Source of the DNA: an uncultured Campylobacter sp.
Lineage (GTDB): Bacteria; Campylobacterota; Campylobacteria; Campylobacterales; Campylobacteraceae
Reading direction: 5' to 3'
DNA length: 64,000 nucleotides
NCBI RefSeq assembly: GCF_963526985.1
Contig: NZ_CAURPW010000005.1
Span: 1 to 64,000 of the forward strand
The first letter of the stretch is position 1, and each line of letters begins with the position of its first letter. The translations under genes were made by a program, and so were the position numbers. Of the stretch, positions 1 through 8,198 are shown one piece after another. The notes under the pieces are model-generated. The model saw nothing but the letters and a program-made list of their open reading frames with translations, did not search any database and was not told the DNA's origin.

Positions 1-910
1 TAATAAGCCAAGATTAATCCGTTAGGATTGCGTTTGGGATTATAGCGTAATTATTTATAACTGACTCAATTAAAATTAAACGGATTTTTAGTTGAGACTT
101 CGTCCTACTACCTATAAGACCTCTTATAAATTTTGAAAATTTTTGATATAAATTTTCCTGTGTGGTTTTAGTACTATATCTAAATTTACGCTATTTAAGA
201 TAAAGCAAGGAAATCTTTTTCTCTTATATCTCTACGATCGCTATCGTTGCCAAGTTTGGGAAAGTACCTAAAATTTAGACAATACATACTTAGTATATAT
301 CTCCCCTTCTACTCTACTTCGCTACGCTTGTAGTTTTTTAAGACGCAGTAACAAGCGAAGTGAAGTTAAGTGTTGGTGTTTTAATTTGCCACTTCTTTAC
401 CTCTTATATCTCTTAACCGTTTATATCCAAAATAGCTTTTATCATATTTCAAAGCGACGCTTTTAGGCGAGCTTGCGAGCTGGAAATTTCGCCTGAAAAC
501 TTAGATATTTTTAACTTCGCTTTGCTCGTTACTTTTCAAGAACATGGCTCTCGTTGTAACTTAACACCCCTTATGTTTACATTATGCTCCATTAAGCCTT
601 AAATTTAAATTTTTTCGCCCATAGCGTAGCAAAAAAGCTTTAGTCTCTTCAATATCCTTAACATTAAACTCTTTTTTATTTTCTATTTATATTTATACAT
701 TCTATTTTTCAGTTGAAAATTTAATTTATTATGCCTTTTGGTTTATTCTAATCTTACTAATGTACTTAGCAGCGCGGTATTAAGAAGGAACTTATAGCAA
801 TTTTTAGAGACCGGAATTAAATAAAATAAGGCGTAATATGGCTTAAAACAGCGTATTTTAGGCATTTAGATAAACTAGAAATAAATATAAAAAATCGGGA
901 AAACAGTATG
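1..910. other. AT-rich spacer without recognisable genes
   Basis: No open frame of 60 codons or more, no tRNA or rRNA signature and no repeat array could be recognised. The stretch is visibly richer in A+T than the neighbouring genes. It contains several short variants of a CTCTTATATCTCT-like string (about 211-225 and 400-414), and a weak inverted repeat around 464-493 (AGGCGA/TCGCCT arms). It may be the decayed remains of accessory DNA next to the tRNA gene, but nothing in it proves that. Confidence 0.5.
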
Positions 911-911
911 G

Positions 912-1002
912 TGGCGGACAGAGAGGGATTTGAACCCTCGAGCCCCGGTTAGAAGCTGCACCCTTAGCAGGGGTGTGGTTTCGGCCACTCACCCATCTGT
1001 CC
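912..1002 (-). tRNA. tRNA-Ser(GCU) with encoded CCA
   Basis: Read on the minus strand, the gene begins with a GGACAGA acceptor arm that pairs with TCTGTCC, followed by discriminator G and an encoded CCA. The anticodon loop contains GCT, which reads AGC/AGU serine codons. A long variable arm typical of class II tRNA-Ser and a T-loop GGTTCAAATCC are visible. A TATAAT box lies 16 bases upstream. No other tRNA was seen in the window. Confidence 0.95.
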
Positions 1003-1018
1003 ACAAAAAAGAAACCGC

Positions 1019-1024
1019 ATTATA
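1019..1024 (-). promoter_or_regulatory. -10 box of the tRNA-Ser promoter
   Basis: A perfect TATAAT on the minus strand lies 16 bases upstream of the tRNA 5' end. This fits the Campylobacter sigma-70 promoter, which relies on an extended -10 element and has no conserved -35. Confidence 0.7.
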
Positions 1025-1210
1025 ATTAAATACCGCTGATATCTTGCTTAAATTTGCATTTTCGCGCCTGTCGCTCTTGCGCAGAAAAATAGCCGCGCAA
1101 AATAGCCGACGAATTTACGAGGTTCAACGGCGGCGCATTAAACTAGATTTTGCAAAGACAGGCTTGCTTATTTAAATTTAAACCGCTTATCGCATGTCAA
1201 ATTTGCAAAT

Positions 1211-1453
1211 TTAATCCTTCCAAAGCCACCATTTCAGCTTGGCTTTGTCCGGGTGCGGAGTATTTGCGTAGTAGCAAACCATGCGGTAAACGTAGAGGAT
1301 GCACTTGTCGCTGCCGCGTCCGAGCGCCTTTGTGCGCTCAAACATCTCGTCCGGATCCGCACCCTTTAGCGAAGCGATGTCAGTGTAGCCGAGTGCCAGC
1401 AGATCCGCCTCTGTCGCCTCGCCGACATATGGGATTTTCTTAAAATCGCTCAA
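1211..1453 (-). CDS. Cdd1-type helix-hairpin-helix protein
   Basis: An 80-residue protein resembling the Cdd1 'pathogenicity locus' family, whose small members carry a helix-hairpin-helix fold. The N-terminal half (about residues 7-35, IPYVGEATEADLLALGY) has the GxG-type hairpin expected for non-specific nucleic-acid or protein contacts. The C-terminal half is rich in Tyr, Cys and Trp, with the conserved-looking CILYVYRMVCYYA stretch. Start is TTG at 1453, chosen because a GAGG ribosome-binding site lies at proper spacing just upstream. It stands alone between the tRNA and pyrF. The biological role of the family is not established; the C. difficile name reflects location, not function. Confidence 0.75.
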   Translation of the reverse strand: MSDFKKIPYVGEATEADLLALGYTDIASLKGADPDEMFERTKALGRGSDKCILYVYRMVCYYANTPHPDKAKLKWWLWKD

Positions 1454-1669
1454 ATTTACCTCAAATTTCTTTTAAGCTCCGCCAAACTTGCCGCTTCGAA
1501 TGAAATTTTAAATTTTATTCGCGCGCTACAAAGCTCGCTAAAATTTATCTCGCTGCCGCGCCGGCTCGCCGTTTAAGCCGCGCTTTTGCGATGATTTAAT
1601 TAAAAATTTCTTGCGCGCGAAAACCATGCTTAAAATGATTTTTCACCAAATTTTACGCGAACTCAGGCG

Positions 1670-2356
1670 TTAAATTTGATCCAAAATCCGCTCACAAATT
1701 TTGCGCGGATCGTCGCTTTGATAGATCGGCCGACCTACCACGATAAAATCAGCCCTCGCTTCGCGTGCGACGCCCAGATCCGCCACCCGCTTTTGATCTG
1801 CCGCGCTCTCGCCAAACGGCCGTACGCCGGGACAAAGCGTGATAAATTTTGCGCTCGTTGCGTCCTTGATTAGGCGGCTTTCGAACGCCGAGCAGACCAT
1901 GCCGTCAAGCTCCGCTTCGTAGCTCATAACGCTAAATTTACGCACGGCGTCGCTTAAATTTTGCTCGTAAACCGCGCTAAATTCCGCCTGATCAAAGCTC
2001 GTTAGCGCAGAGACCGCGAGCACTAGCGGGCGCGAACCGAGCTTGTCCAGTCGCTCCATCACCGTAGCCATCGCGCGCTTGCCGCTGCTTGCGTGCACGT
2101 TTATCATATCGACGCCGATTTTAGCGATCTCCTCGGCGGCGTCTGCCATCGTGTTTGGGATGTCGTAGAGTTTTAGATCGAGAAAAATTTTAAAATTTCC
2201 GAGCTTTTTTAGCTCCTCCACAAATCCCACTCCATCGCGCAAATAAGCTCGCAGACCAACTTTAAGCCAAATTTTATCCGAAAAGTCCGCCAGCCGCTCC
2301 GCTAGCTGCAAGCACTCCTGCTTCGAGCTCATATCAAGCGCGACGCAGAGCTTCAC
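1670..2356 (-). CDS. pyrF: Orotidine 5'-phosphate decarboxylase
   Basis: Cytoplasmic TIM-barrel enzyme that decarboxylates OMP to UMP, the last step of de novo pyrimidine synthesis. At 228 residues it has the usual bacterial length. The catalytic Asp-Lys-x-x-Asp cluster is visible as FLDLKLYDIPNT (about residues 59-70), and the phosphate-binding loop as VGRPIYQSDDP near the C terminus. Start is GTG at 2356, overlapping the nusB stop codon by a few bases, which indicates translational coupling. It is the last gene of the kdsA-to-pyrF run; C. jejuni has the same pyrF-nusB-ribH-kdsA order. Confidence 0.97.
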   Translation of the reverse strand: MKLCVALDMSSKQECLQLAERLADFSDKIWLKVGLRAYLRDGVGFVEELKKLGNFKIFLDLKLYDIPNTMADAAEEIAKIGVDMINVHASSGKRAMATVMERLDKLGSRPLVLAVSALTSFDQAEFSAVYEQNLSDAVRKFSVMSYEAELDGMVCSAFESRLIKDATSAKFITLCPGVRPFGESAADQKRVADLGVAREARADFIVVGRPIYQSDDPRKICERILDQI

Positions 2357-2748
2357 AGATCGGCCTTTAGCGCGTCTAGCACGCCGTTTATAAATTTCGG
2401 CGCCGAGTCTCCGCCCAGCTCTTTGCCAAGCTCGATGCCCTCGTTTATTATGACGGCCTTATCGGTCGGGGTAAATTTCATCTCGTACGCCCCCAGTCGC
2501 AGCACGGCGCGCTCAATGCTGCCGATCTCGTTTATCTTCCACTCTTTTAGGCGCGCGTTTAGTAGCGCGTCAAGCTCCTCTGCATGCTCCAAGATACCGT
2601 GAAAAAGCGACAGCGCGAGGCTTCTCTGATCGTTTCTTATCTTTTTTTCTTCTAAAAACTCCTCGACGAACTCCTCGCCGCAGCTACCCATTTCGCGCGC
2701 GTAGAGCAGCGAAACGACGGCTTGTCTGACCTGATGACGAGTCGCCAT
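2353..2748 (-). CDS. nusB: Transcription antitermination factor NusB
   Basis: A 131-residue all-helical protein that binds boxA RNA with NusE/S10 in rRNA antitermination complexes. The N terminus MATRHQVRQAVVSLLYAREM and the C-terminal block AVIINEGIELGKELGGDSAPKFINGVLD are family hallmarks. It overlaps pyrF downstream and starts one base after the ribH stop, so it is probably translated in a coupled way. Pairing of nusB with the riboflavin gene ribH is common in bacteria. Confidence 0.97.
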   Translation of the reverse strand: MATRHQVRQAVVSLLYAREMGSCGEEFVEEFLEEKKIRNDQRSLALSLFHGILEHAEELDALLNARLKEWKINEIGSIERAVLRLGAYEMKFTPTDKAVIINEGIELGKELGGDSAPKFINGVLDALKADL

Positions 2749-2749
2749 T

Positions 2750-3220
2750 TTACGCCTCCAAATTTTTATATAAGTTTAGCATCTCGATCACGCCAGTCAT
2801 CGCCTCAAAGCCCTTGTTGCCGGCCTTTGAACCCGCTCGCTCGATGGCTTGCTCGATGCTATCTACCGTTAGTACGCCAAAGGTCACCGGTTTGCCGTAC
2901 TTTAGCGTGACGTTTGCGATGCCCTTGGTGGTCTCGGCGCTAACGTAGTCAAAGTGAGGCGTAGAGCCGCGGATAACCGCTCCCACGCAGCAAACGGCGT
3001 CAAATTTGCCGCTAGCTAGCGCCTTTTCGAGCGCCATCGGTATCTCAAATGCGCCCGGCACCAAAATGAGGCTCAAATTTGCCTCGTCCCCGCCGTGACG
3101 CAAAAACGCATCCCTCGCGCCCTCGACCAGCCTATCGGTGATGATGTGGTTAAACCTCGCGCCCACTATGGCGACCTTCTCGCCGCCTTTTAAAGCCAAA
3201 TTTCCTTCGATTATTTTCAT
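2750..3220 (-). CDS. ribH: 6,7-dimethyl-8-ribityllumazine synthase
   Basis: Condenses 5-amino-6-ribitylaminouracil with 3,4-dihydroxybutanone phosphate in riboflavin synthesis, forming a hollow icosahedral or pentameric assembly in the cytoplasm. Its 156 residues match the family. Visible motifs are VPGAFEIP (about residues 54-61), CVGAVIRGSTPHFDYV with the catalytic His (about 78-93), and GVLTVDSIEQAIERAGSKAGNKG near the C terminus. The gene has a good AAGGAG ribosome-binding site. It follows the CDF transporter gene by 17 bases in the same direction. Confidence 0.97.
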   Translation of the reverse strand: MKIIEGNLALKGGEKVAIVGARFNHIITDRLVEGARDAFLRHGGDEANLSLILVPGAFEIPMALEKALASGKFDAVCCVGAVIRGSTPHFDYVSAETTKGIANVTLKYGKPVTFGVLTVDSIEQAIERAGSKAGNKGFEAMTGVIEMLNLYKNLEA

Positions 3221-3237
3221 GTCTGCTCCTTAAATTT

Positions 3238-4356
3238 CTATCCGTTGTAGTCCGTGTCACGCGTGATGATGACCTTGTAGCTAGGGTAGGCGCTGCTTAC
3301 TTGCGATAAAATTTCGCGGTAGAGTGCCGAGCTATCTGGCGCGTTAAAGTCTATGATGATATCAAACGTGATCGTTTTTGTCTCTTTATTTATGTAAAAT
3401 CCATGCATTTGCTTGATAAATTTGTGCCCAAAAACTATCTTTTCGACGTTTAGCCTTGTTGCGTTGTCCTCTTTGTTAAATGCATAGATGCCAATGGTAT
3501 CTAAAACAATGTTAAATTTCGCAAAAATTTCATTTTGTATGCGTCTAGTAAGCGCGTCTATCTGCGCTGCGCTCATGTCGTGCGCCACTTCTATATGCAC
3601 GCTGCCTAGCTTCTTGTCTGGTCCGTAGTCGTTAAAGATAAGATCATACGCCCCAAGCACGCCGTCAAACGAGCCTATGCACTCATAAATTTGCGAGCTG
3701 TCGCTGTTAGGCATCCTTGCGCCTAAAATTTTATCTATCGCGTCACGTAAAATTTCAAGTGCCGCTTTGATAAGAAGTAGAGATATGGTTACGCCAAGAT
3801 ATGCCTCAAGGCTAACGCCAAAAAACACAAAGACTAAAGCCGCCAAAAGCGTGCCAAGCGAGATGAGAGCGTCAAATTTCGCGTCCACTCCGCTTGCTAT
3901 GAGCGAGTCGGAATTTACCCTTTGTCCGACCCTTTGCGTGTAAAGCCCAAGCGCAAATTTGACCACAACCAAAACGGCGATCAAAATAAGCGAGATAGTG
4001 TCGTAGTTTGGGGCACTTGGCGAGATGATCTTTTTAGCCGACTCGACGACGGAGGTGCCGCCTGTATAAAGTATGATCACGCCTATAACGATAGCCGTTA
4101 GATACTCTACTCTACCGTAGCCAAATGGGTGCTCTTTGTCAGGGTTTTTCTCGGCTATTTTTATGCCAACGATGGTGATGACCGACGAGAGCGCGTCGCT
4201 TAGGTTATTTACCGCGTCTAAAATGATAGCGATCGAACCGCTAGCAAAGCCAAGGGCCGCCTTTATAGCCGCTAAAATGGCATTTGCCGCTATGCCTATG
4301 AGGCCTGTTTTTACGATGGTCTTATCTCGCGACGTGACCTGCTCTACTACCTCCAA
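3238..4356 (-). CDS. Cation diffusion facilitator family metal transporter
   Basis: A 372-residue inner-membrane proton-coupled exporter of divalent metals (Zn, Fe, Mn or Co; the substrate cannot be read from sequence). Around six membrane helices are followed by a cytoplasmic metal-sensing C-terminal domain. The metal site is visible as DAVNNLSDALSS in TM2 and GVDAKFDALIS in TM5, together with the EHPFGYGRVEYL loop. Start is TTG at 4356 with an AAGGGG ribosome-binding site. It lies between two SMR exporters and ribH, inserted into an otherwise conserved kdsA-ribH-nusB-pyrF series. The SMR-CDF block therefore looks like a later addition to the operon. Confidence 0.9.
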   Translation of the reverse strand: MEVVEQVTSRDKTIVKTGLIGIAANAILAAIKAALGFASGSIAIILDAVNNLSDALSSVITIVGIKIAEKNPDKEHPFGYGRVEYLTAIVIGVIILYTGGTSVVESAKKIISPSAPNYDTISLILIAVLVVVKFALGLYTQRVGQRVNSDSLIASGVDAKFDALISLGTLLAALVFVFFGVSLEAYLGVTISLLLIKAALEILRDAIDKILGARMPNSDSSQIYECIGSFDGVLGAYDLIFNDYGPDKKLGSVHIEVAHDMSAAQIDALTRRIQNEIFAKFNIVLDTIGIYAFNKEDNATRLNVEKIVFGHKFIKQMHGFYINKETKTITFDIIIDFNAPDSSALYREILSQVSSAYPSYKVIITRDTDYNG

Positions 4357-4365
4357 ATTTGCCCC

Positions 4366-4689
4366 TTAAATTATCTTTAACATTACCGCACTTAGCGTTA
4401 TTAGCGATAGGTAAAACACCTTTTGCGCGCTCATTTTTTCGCCGTTAAAAACCACTCCGACGCCCACGGCTCCGATCGCTCCGATACCCGTCCAAATCGC
4501 GTACGCCACCGACATCGCCATCGCCTGCATCGCGTAGCTCAAAAGCCAGAGCGAAAGGGCGAAATTTGCGACCAAAATCAAAAAATTCGCCGCCTTTTTC
4601 ACGCCGATGCTTTTTTGAAATTTGGTTAGAAAAAATACGCCAAAAACCTCGCAGCACCCGGCCGCCAAAAGAGCTAAAACGTGCATCAA
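4366..4689 (-). CDS. SMR-family multidrug/guanidinium-type exporter, subunit A
   Basis: A 107-residue, four-helix small multidrug resistance protein of the inner membrane. The essential membrane Glu is in AAGCCEVFGVFFL (about residue 14-15), and TM3 has the family's VAYAIWTGIGAIGAVG helix-packing motif. Its ATG overlaps the stop of the preceding SMR gene (ATGA), so the two are translated together. Adjacent coupled SMR genes commonly form obligate heterodimers of opposite topology (known for pairs such as YkkCD). Whether the substrate is guanidinium or cationic drugs is undetermined. Confidence 0.88.
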   Translation of the reverse strand: MMHVLALLAAGCCEVFGVFFLTKFQKSIGVKKAANFLILVANFALSLWLLSYAMQAMAMSVAYAIWTGIGAIGAVGVGVVFNGEKMSAQKVFYLSLITLSAVMLKII

Positions 4690-5015
4690 GATTTTAGCCT
4701 TTTTAGCCCCAACACGCCCGCGATCAGCGTCGCTATGAAAAATAGCCGCAATAAATCCGGCGTCTGACCGCTCGCGCGAAATTCGCTCACGATCTCGGCG
4801 ATCACCACAAAAAACGCCCCAAGCCCCACAAACACGGTATACGTGATGCTAATAGGCAGGTATTTCATAGCGATTATAAACGACGTAAAACTAACGCAAA
4901 CGAGCATCGCAGTTAGCGCGATCTCCGGCGCACTTGAGGCGTGTTTTAGCCCGTACGCCCAGCCGCATTCGGCGACCGCGCCGCCTAGCACCCACAAAAA
5001 GCCCTTAGTTTGCAT
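4686..5015 (-). CDS. SMR-family exporter, subunit B (SugE/Gdx-like)
   Basis: A 109-residue, four-helix SMR protein. The conserved Glu16 sits in VAECGWAYGLKH, a stretch closer to the guanidinium exporter (Gdx, formerly SugE) branch than to EmrE. The gene overlaps the kdsA stop by 11 bases and the next SMR start by 4, placing it second in the kdsA operon. With its partner it probably forms an antiparallel heterodimer. No guanidine riboswitch was recognised upstream, and expression seems tied to kdsA. Confidence 0.88.
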   Translation of the reverse strand: MQTKGFLWVLGGAVAECGWAYGLKHASSAPEIALTAMLVCVSFTSFIIAMKYLPISITYTVFVGLGAFFVVIAEIVSEFRASGQTPDLLRLFFIATLIAGVLGLKRLKS

Positions 5016-5811
5016 CGCCTAGGGCGTCTTTTATCTTAAAAATTTGAGCGATATTCGCGTCTAGTTCGTCCAAATTTAACATATTCGGCCCGTCGCAAAG
5101 CGCCTCGCAAGGATTTACGTGCGTCTCATAGAAAAATCCGTCCACGCCCGCAGCCGCCGCCGCACGCGCCAAATACGGCACGAATCTCGCGTCACCGCCG
5201 CTTTTTTCGCCAAGAGCGCTTGGCATCTGCACGCTATGCGTCGCGTCGAAAATCACGGGCGCAAATTCGCGCATTAGCACCAAATTTCGCATATCTACGA
5301 CTAAATTTCCGTAGCCAAACGTGCTGCCTCGCTCCGTTAGCCACACTCCGTTTTGTTTAGCGACCTCGTATCCCTCGCCCTTTACGCCGCGCGTTTCTAG
5401 CACTTTTTTCACCGAGTGCTTCATCGCAGATGCGGCTAAAAACTGCCCTTTTTTGATATTTACCACCGCTTTTGTCTTAGCCGCGGCCACGAGCAGATCG
5501 GTCTGGCGGCACAAAAACGCCGGGATTTGCAGCACGTCGGCCACTTCGCCTACGGGTGCAGCCTGGTAGCTCTCGTGGATATCGGTTAAAATTTTAAAGC
5601 CGAATTCCTTTTTTACCTTGGCTAAAATTTCGCAACCCTTCTGAAGCCCTGGCCCGCGAAACGAGCTTATACTCGTGCGATTTGCCTTGTCAAAGCTTGA
5701 TTTGAAATAAAAATCTATCCGCTTATCTTCATTAAATTTAACTAGCCTTTTTGCCACGTCAAAAACGAGCTGCTCGCTTTCTATGACGCAAGGTCCCGCT
5801 ATTAGTATCAT
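5005..5811 (-). CDS. kdsA: 3-deoxy-8-phosphooctulonate synthase
   Basis: Condenses phosphoenolpyruvate with D-arabinose 5-phosphate to give Kdo 8-phosphate, the precursor of the Kdo in the LPS inner core. The 268-residue TIM-barrel protein shows the N-terminal IAGPCVIES motif, FKSSFDKANRTS, LTDIHE and FDATHSVQMP, all family signatures. It is the first gene of the minus-strand run, preceded by an AAGGAG ribosome-binding site and a TATAAT box at 5832-5837. It supplies the core locus at 47-63 kb. Confidence 0.97.
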   Translation of the reverse strand: MILIAGPCVIESEQLVFDVAKRLVKFNEDKRIDFYFKSSFDKANRTSISSFRGPGLQKGCEILAKVKKEFGFKILTDIHESYQAAPVGEVADVLQIPAFLCRQTDLLVAAAKTKAVVNIKKGQFLAASAMKHSVKKVLETRGVKGEGYEVAKQNGVWLTERGSTFGYGNLVVDMRNLVLMREFAPVIFDATHSVQMPSALGEKSGGDARFVPYLARAAAAAGVDGFFYETHVNPCEALCDGPNMLNLDELDANIAQIFKIKDALGDAN

Positions 5812-5831
5812 CGCCTCTCCTTTTTGCGAAG

Positions 5832-5837
5832 ATTATA
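5832..5837 (-). promoter_or_regulatory. -10 box of the kdsA operon
   Basis: TATAAT on the minus strand, 21 bases upstream of the kdsA ATG, preceded by GC as in many Campylobacter promoters. It lies in the 88-base divergent region shared with the porin gene. Confidence 0.6.
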
Positions 5838-5871
5838 GCTCATTGTTGCTAAATTTTAAGAATTACTCTTG

Positions 5872-5877
5872 TAAAAT
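5872..5877 (+). promoter_or_regulatory. Possible -10 box of the porin gene
   Basis: TAAAAT preceded by TTG lies 23 bases upstream of the porin ATG at 5900. Assigned by position and resemblance only. Confidence 0.4.
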
Positions 5878-5899
5878 CGACGTTTTTTTAAGGGTCATA

Positions 5900-7078
5900 A
5901 TGAAAAAAATAGCAAAATTCGCAGCCTTCGCGGCTTTAAATTTCACGGTTTTAAATTTGTGCGCTTCGCCGCTGGAAACGCTCTTACAGGGCTCTAAATT
6001 TAGCGGAGAAATAGGCGCTTACAGCGAAACTAGACGGGTAATTAGCGGGACTAAAACGACGTATTTTAACGACACTTCTTGGCTGGTGGGCTCAGCGGCG
6101 CTAAATTACGAGCTTAGCTTCCTAGACGCGCTAAAATTTGGCATCGGCGGGCGCGGTAGCGTGCCGATCTATGAAGGCGATAGAAACTACCGCACGCTGC
6201 ACGGCAAGGGCGATAGCACGGAGCGAATTTACGAGGGCGACAGGGCGCTTTTATCGCAGCTGTTTTTGGGCTACGACGACGGCCTAAATACCCTAAAAAT
6301 CGGGCGATTTGAAATGATAAACGACTGGTCGAGCAAGATCCAAGACGGCGTGCGGGTAACAAGCGAAGCAGCGCCTAATTTACTCCTTGACGCAAGCTAT
6401 TCTAAAAGGCGCGGAAGGGCTTATTTAAAGGAAATGTGGGGCTTTACGAAGCTAAACGAGGGGCGAGGGATTTTTAACGCGGGAGCCACGTATAAACAAG
6501 GCGGCGCATCGGTTAAAATTTACGCGCTTTACGCTAGCGAGCTATTTAGCGCGCTAGGCGGCAAAATATCTTACGAAAGCGGTGGCTTTCAAAGCGGCGC
6601 GGGCGAGATGAAGCTAGGCTGGATGCTACACTACGCAAGAAGCGACGAGAGAAAACAAAGCGGCGACGGAAGTTTGGCGGAGGCTAAAATTTACGGCGTT
6701 TTAGAGGGCTCCAAGCTTACCTTGGCTTACGTAAAATCGGGCAAAAGCGTAGGCTGGGGAAGTATGAATTTAGCCGGCGATCAAATCGTATTTTTCGAAG
6801 AAGGCGACGTGATATACGAGCGCGACGCAAGGACGTATTACGCGGCGTTTGATACGAAGATAAAAAGGCTAAATTTAGGAATGCTTTTAGGCACTACGAA
6901 GTATAAGTTAAAGCGCGCGGACGATAAAACCTACCGCCAAAACGAGATAACGGCTAGACTAGGCTACGAGATCGCTAAAAATTTAAGGGCGTTTGCGACG
7001 TTTGATCGGACGTTTAAAGCGCAGCCTAGATACCCTGCGATGATGCAAATAAGCGCGGGCCTAGTTTATAGCTTTTAG
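5900..7078 (+). CDS. Outer-membrane porin, OprD-like family
   Basis: A 392-residue protein with a cleavable signal peptide (MKKIAKFAAFAALNFTVLNLCAS). Alternating hydrophobic/polar segments run through its length, and it ends in a Phe residue (AGLVYSF), as expected of an outer-membrane beta barrel recognised by the BAM complex. It resembles the Campylobacter 'Opr family porin' group; the substrate cannot be inferred. The frame is open upstream to 5783, but ATG 5900 is the right start because AAGGG precedes it and the signal peptide begins there. Transcribed divergently from kdsA and convergently with the DMT transporter. Confidence 0.8.
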   Translation: MKKIAKFAAFAALNFTVLNLCASPLETLLQGSKFSGEIGAYSETRRVISGTKTTYFNDTSWLVGSAALNYELSFLDALKFGIGGRGSVPIYEGDRNYRTLHGKGDSTERIYEGDRALLSQLFLGYDDGLNTLKIGRFEMINDWSSKIQDGVRVTSEAAPNLLLDASYSKRRGRAYLKEMWGFTKLNEGRGIFNAGATYKQGGASVKIYALYASELFSALGGKISYESGGFQSGAGEMKLGWMLHYARSDERKQSGDGSLAEAKIYGVLEGSKLTLAYVKSGKSVGWGSMNLAGDQIVFFEEGDVIYERDARTYYAAFDTKIKRLNLGMLLGTTKYKLKRADDKTYRQNEITARLGYEIAKNLRAFATFDRTFKAQPRYPAMMQISAGLVYSF

Positions 7079-7115
7079 CGAGCTTGCGGCGCGCAGGCGG
7101 CATTGTTTGATTAAA

Positions 7116-7140
7116 TTTAGCGAGCTTAAAGCTTGCTAAA
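7116..7140. terminator. Near-perfect palindrome between convergent genes
   Basis: A 25-base palindrome with TTTAGC/GCTAAA ends and one G-T pair lies between the porin stop and the DMT transporter stop. As RNA it folds from either strand; on the minus strand it is followed by TTTAATC. It most likely acts as a bidirectional terminator. Confidence 0.55.
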
Positions 7141-7166
7141 CGCACGCCGTTTGCCGTAAATTTTGC

Positions 7167-8096
7167 CTATCTTTCGCGCGCTACTAAAATTCCGCTAAAA
7201 ATAACCAAAAATATCCCGAAAAACGCCGCCGCGTTAGGTAGCGTATCACCCATAAAAAAGCCCACGACTAGCGAAAATACGACGTCCATATAGCTTACCG
7301 CGGCGACCGAGCCCGCCTTTTTGCTCGCCGCATACGCTTTCGTCATATAAAACTGGAAAAAATAGCCCGCAAGCCCCATTAGCACGATAAGGATCACGCC
7401 TTTAAAATCGGGCGCCACAAACGGCGAAAGCAAGAAGTCTAAAGGCTCAAATTTGACCCACTCCGCAACGCCCATCAAAAGCATCGGCAGAGCCGTCCCC
7501 CAAGCCATAAAGCTAAGCACGATAACGCTCGTGTCGTAGCTTTTGCGAAGAGTTCTGACGCTAAGCATCGCAAGCGCCGCCCCCACGCCGCTCCAAAGCC
7601 CAAGCCAGTCGGTTTTGTTAATGCCTAAATTTGGCTGGATGATAAAAAGTATGCCGACAAAGCCTAGAAATATCGCGCCCCAGCCCTTTTTGCTAAGAGC
7701 TTCTTTTAAGAAAATCGCCGCAAAAATCGCCGTGAAAATGGGGCTGGTTTTTTGAAAAGTATAAGCCGCGCCCAAATTTATGTGAGCGATGTTGTAAAAA
7801 AGTGCAAAAAGCGCGATCGTACCGATAAATCCGCGAAACATCAGCACCAAAAGCTGCCCGCCTTTTTGGCGCGTAGGCGGCCTTTTGTAAATCGCATAAA
7901 GCACGATAGCAAGCCCCACGGCATTTCTAAAAAACACGACCTCGATACTGGGCATCTGCTCGCTTAAAACCTTCGCAAAGCCTCCGACGGCGGCAAAAAA
8001 CATACACGCGATGATCATATAATAAGCGCCCAAATGGTGCAAAACGTATCTGCGAAACAAAATTTTTCCTTTAAATTTAGGCGTATTGTAATGCAA
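7167..8096 (-). CDS. EamA/DMT-superfamily transporter
   Basis: A 309-residue integral membrane protein of about ten helices built from two EamA repeats (roughly residues 27-160 and 170-308). The second ends in VFSLVVGFFMGDTLPNAAAFFGIFLVI. The family exports metabolites such as amino acids; the substrate here is unknown. The annotated start may be some 20 residues too long, since the first helix begins at MIIACMFFAAVGG (about residue 27). Divergent from der. C. jejuni also has a membrane-protein gene between kdsA and der (engA). Confidence 0.8.
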   Translation of the reverse strand: MHYNTPKFKGKILFRRYVLHHLGAYYMIIACMFFAAVGGFAKVLSEQMPSIEVVFFRNAVGLAIVLYAIYKRPPTRQKGGQLLVLMFRGFIGTIALFALFYNIAHINLGAAYTFQKTSPIFTAIFAAIFLKEALSKKGWGAIFLGFVGILFIIQPNLGINKTDWLGLWSGVGAALAMLSVRTLRKSYDTSVIVLSFMAWGTALPMLLMGVAEWVKFEPLDFLLSPFVAPDFKGVILIVLMGLAGYFFQFYMTKAYAASKKAGSVAAVSYMDVVFSLVVGFFMGDTLPNAAAFFGIFLVIFSGILVARER

Positions 8097-8135
8097 AACG
8101 GCTTAAATTTATAAACAATGTAAGCAAAAAATTTG

Positions 8136-8141
8136 TATAAT
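8136..8141 (+). promoter_or_regulatory. -10 box upstream of der
   Basis: A perfect TATAAT preceded by TTTG lies about 57 bases before the der start and is the likely promoter of the der-aroK unit. Confidence 0.65.
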
Positions 8142-8198
8142 CGGGATTTTAAGCGGCGAAGTCGGCCGCAAATTTAACGGGATTTTTAAGGGAAAATT

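Noticed and set aside
1150..1443. 97-codon plus-strand frame opposite the Cdd1-type gene
   Set aside because: Antisense shadow of the better supported minus-strand gene, with Cys/Arg-rich unstructured sequence.
5783..5899. 39-codon N-terminal extension of the porin frame
   Set aside because: It overlaps kdsA on the other strand, has no signal-peptide character, and ATG 5900 starts a typical signal peptide with a ribosome-binding site.
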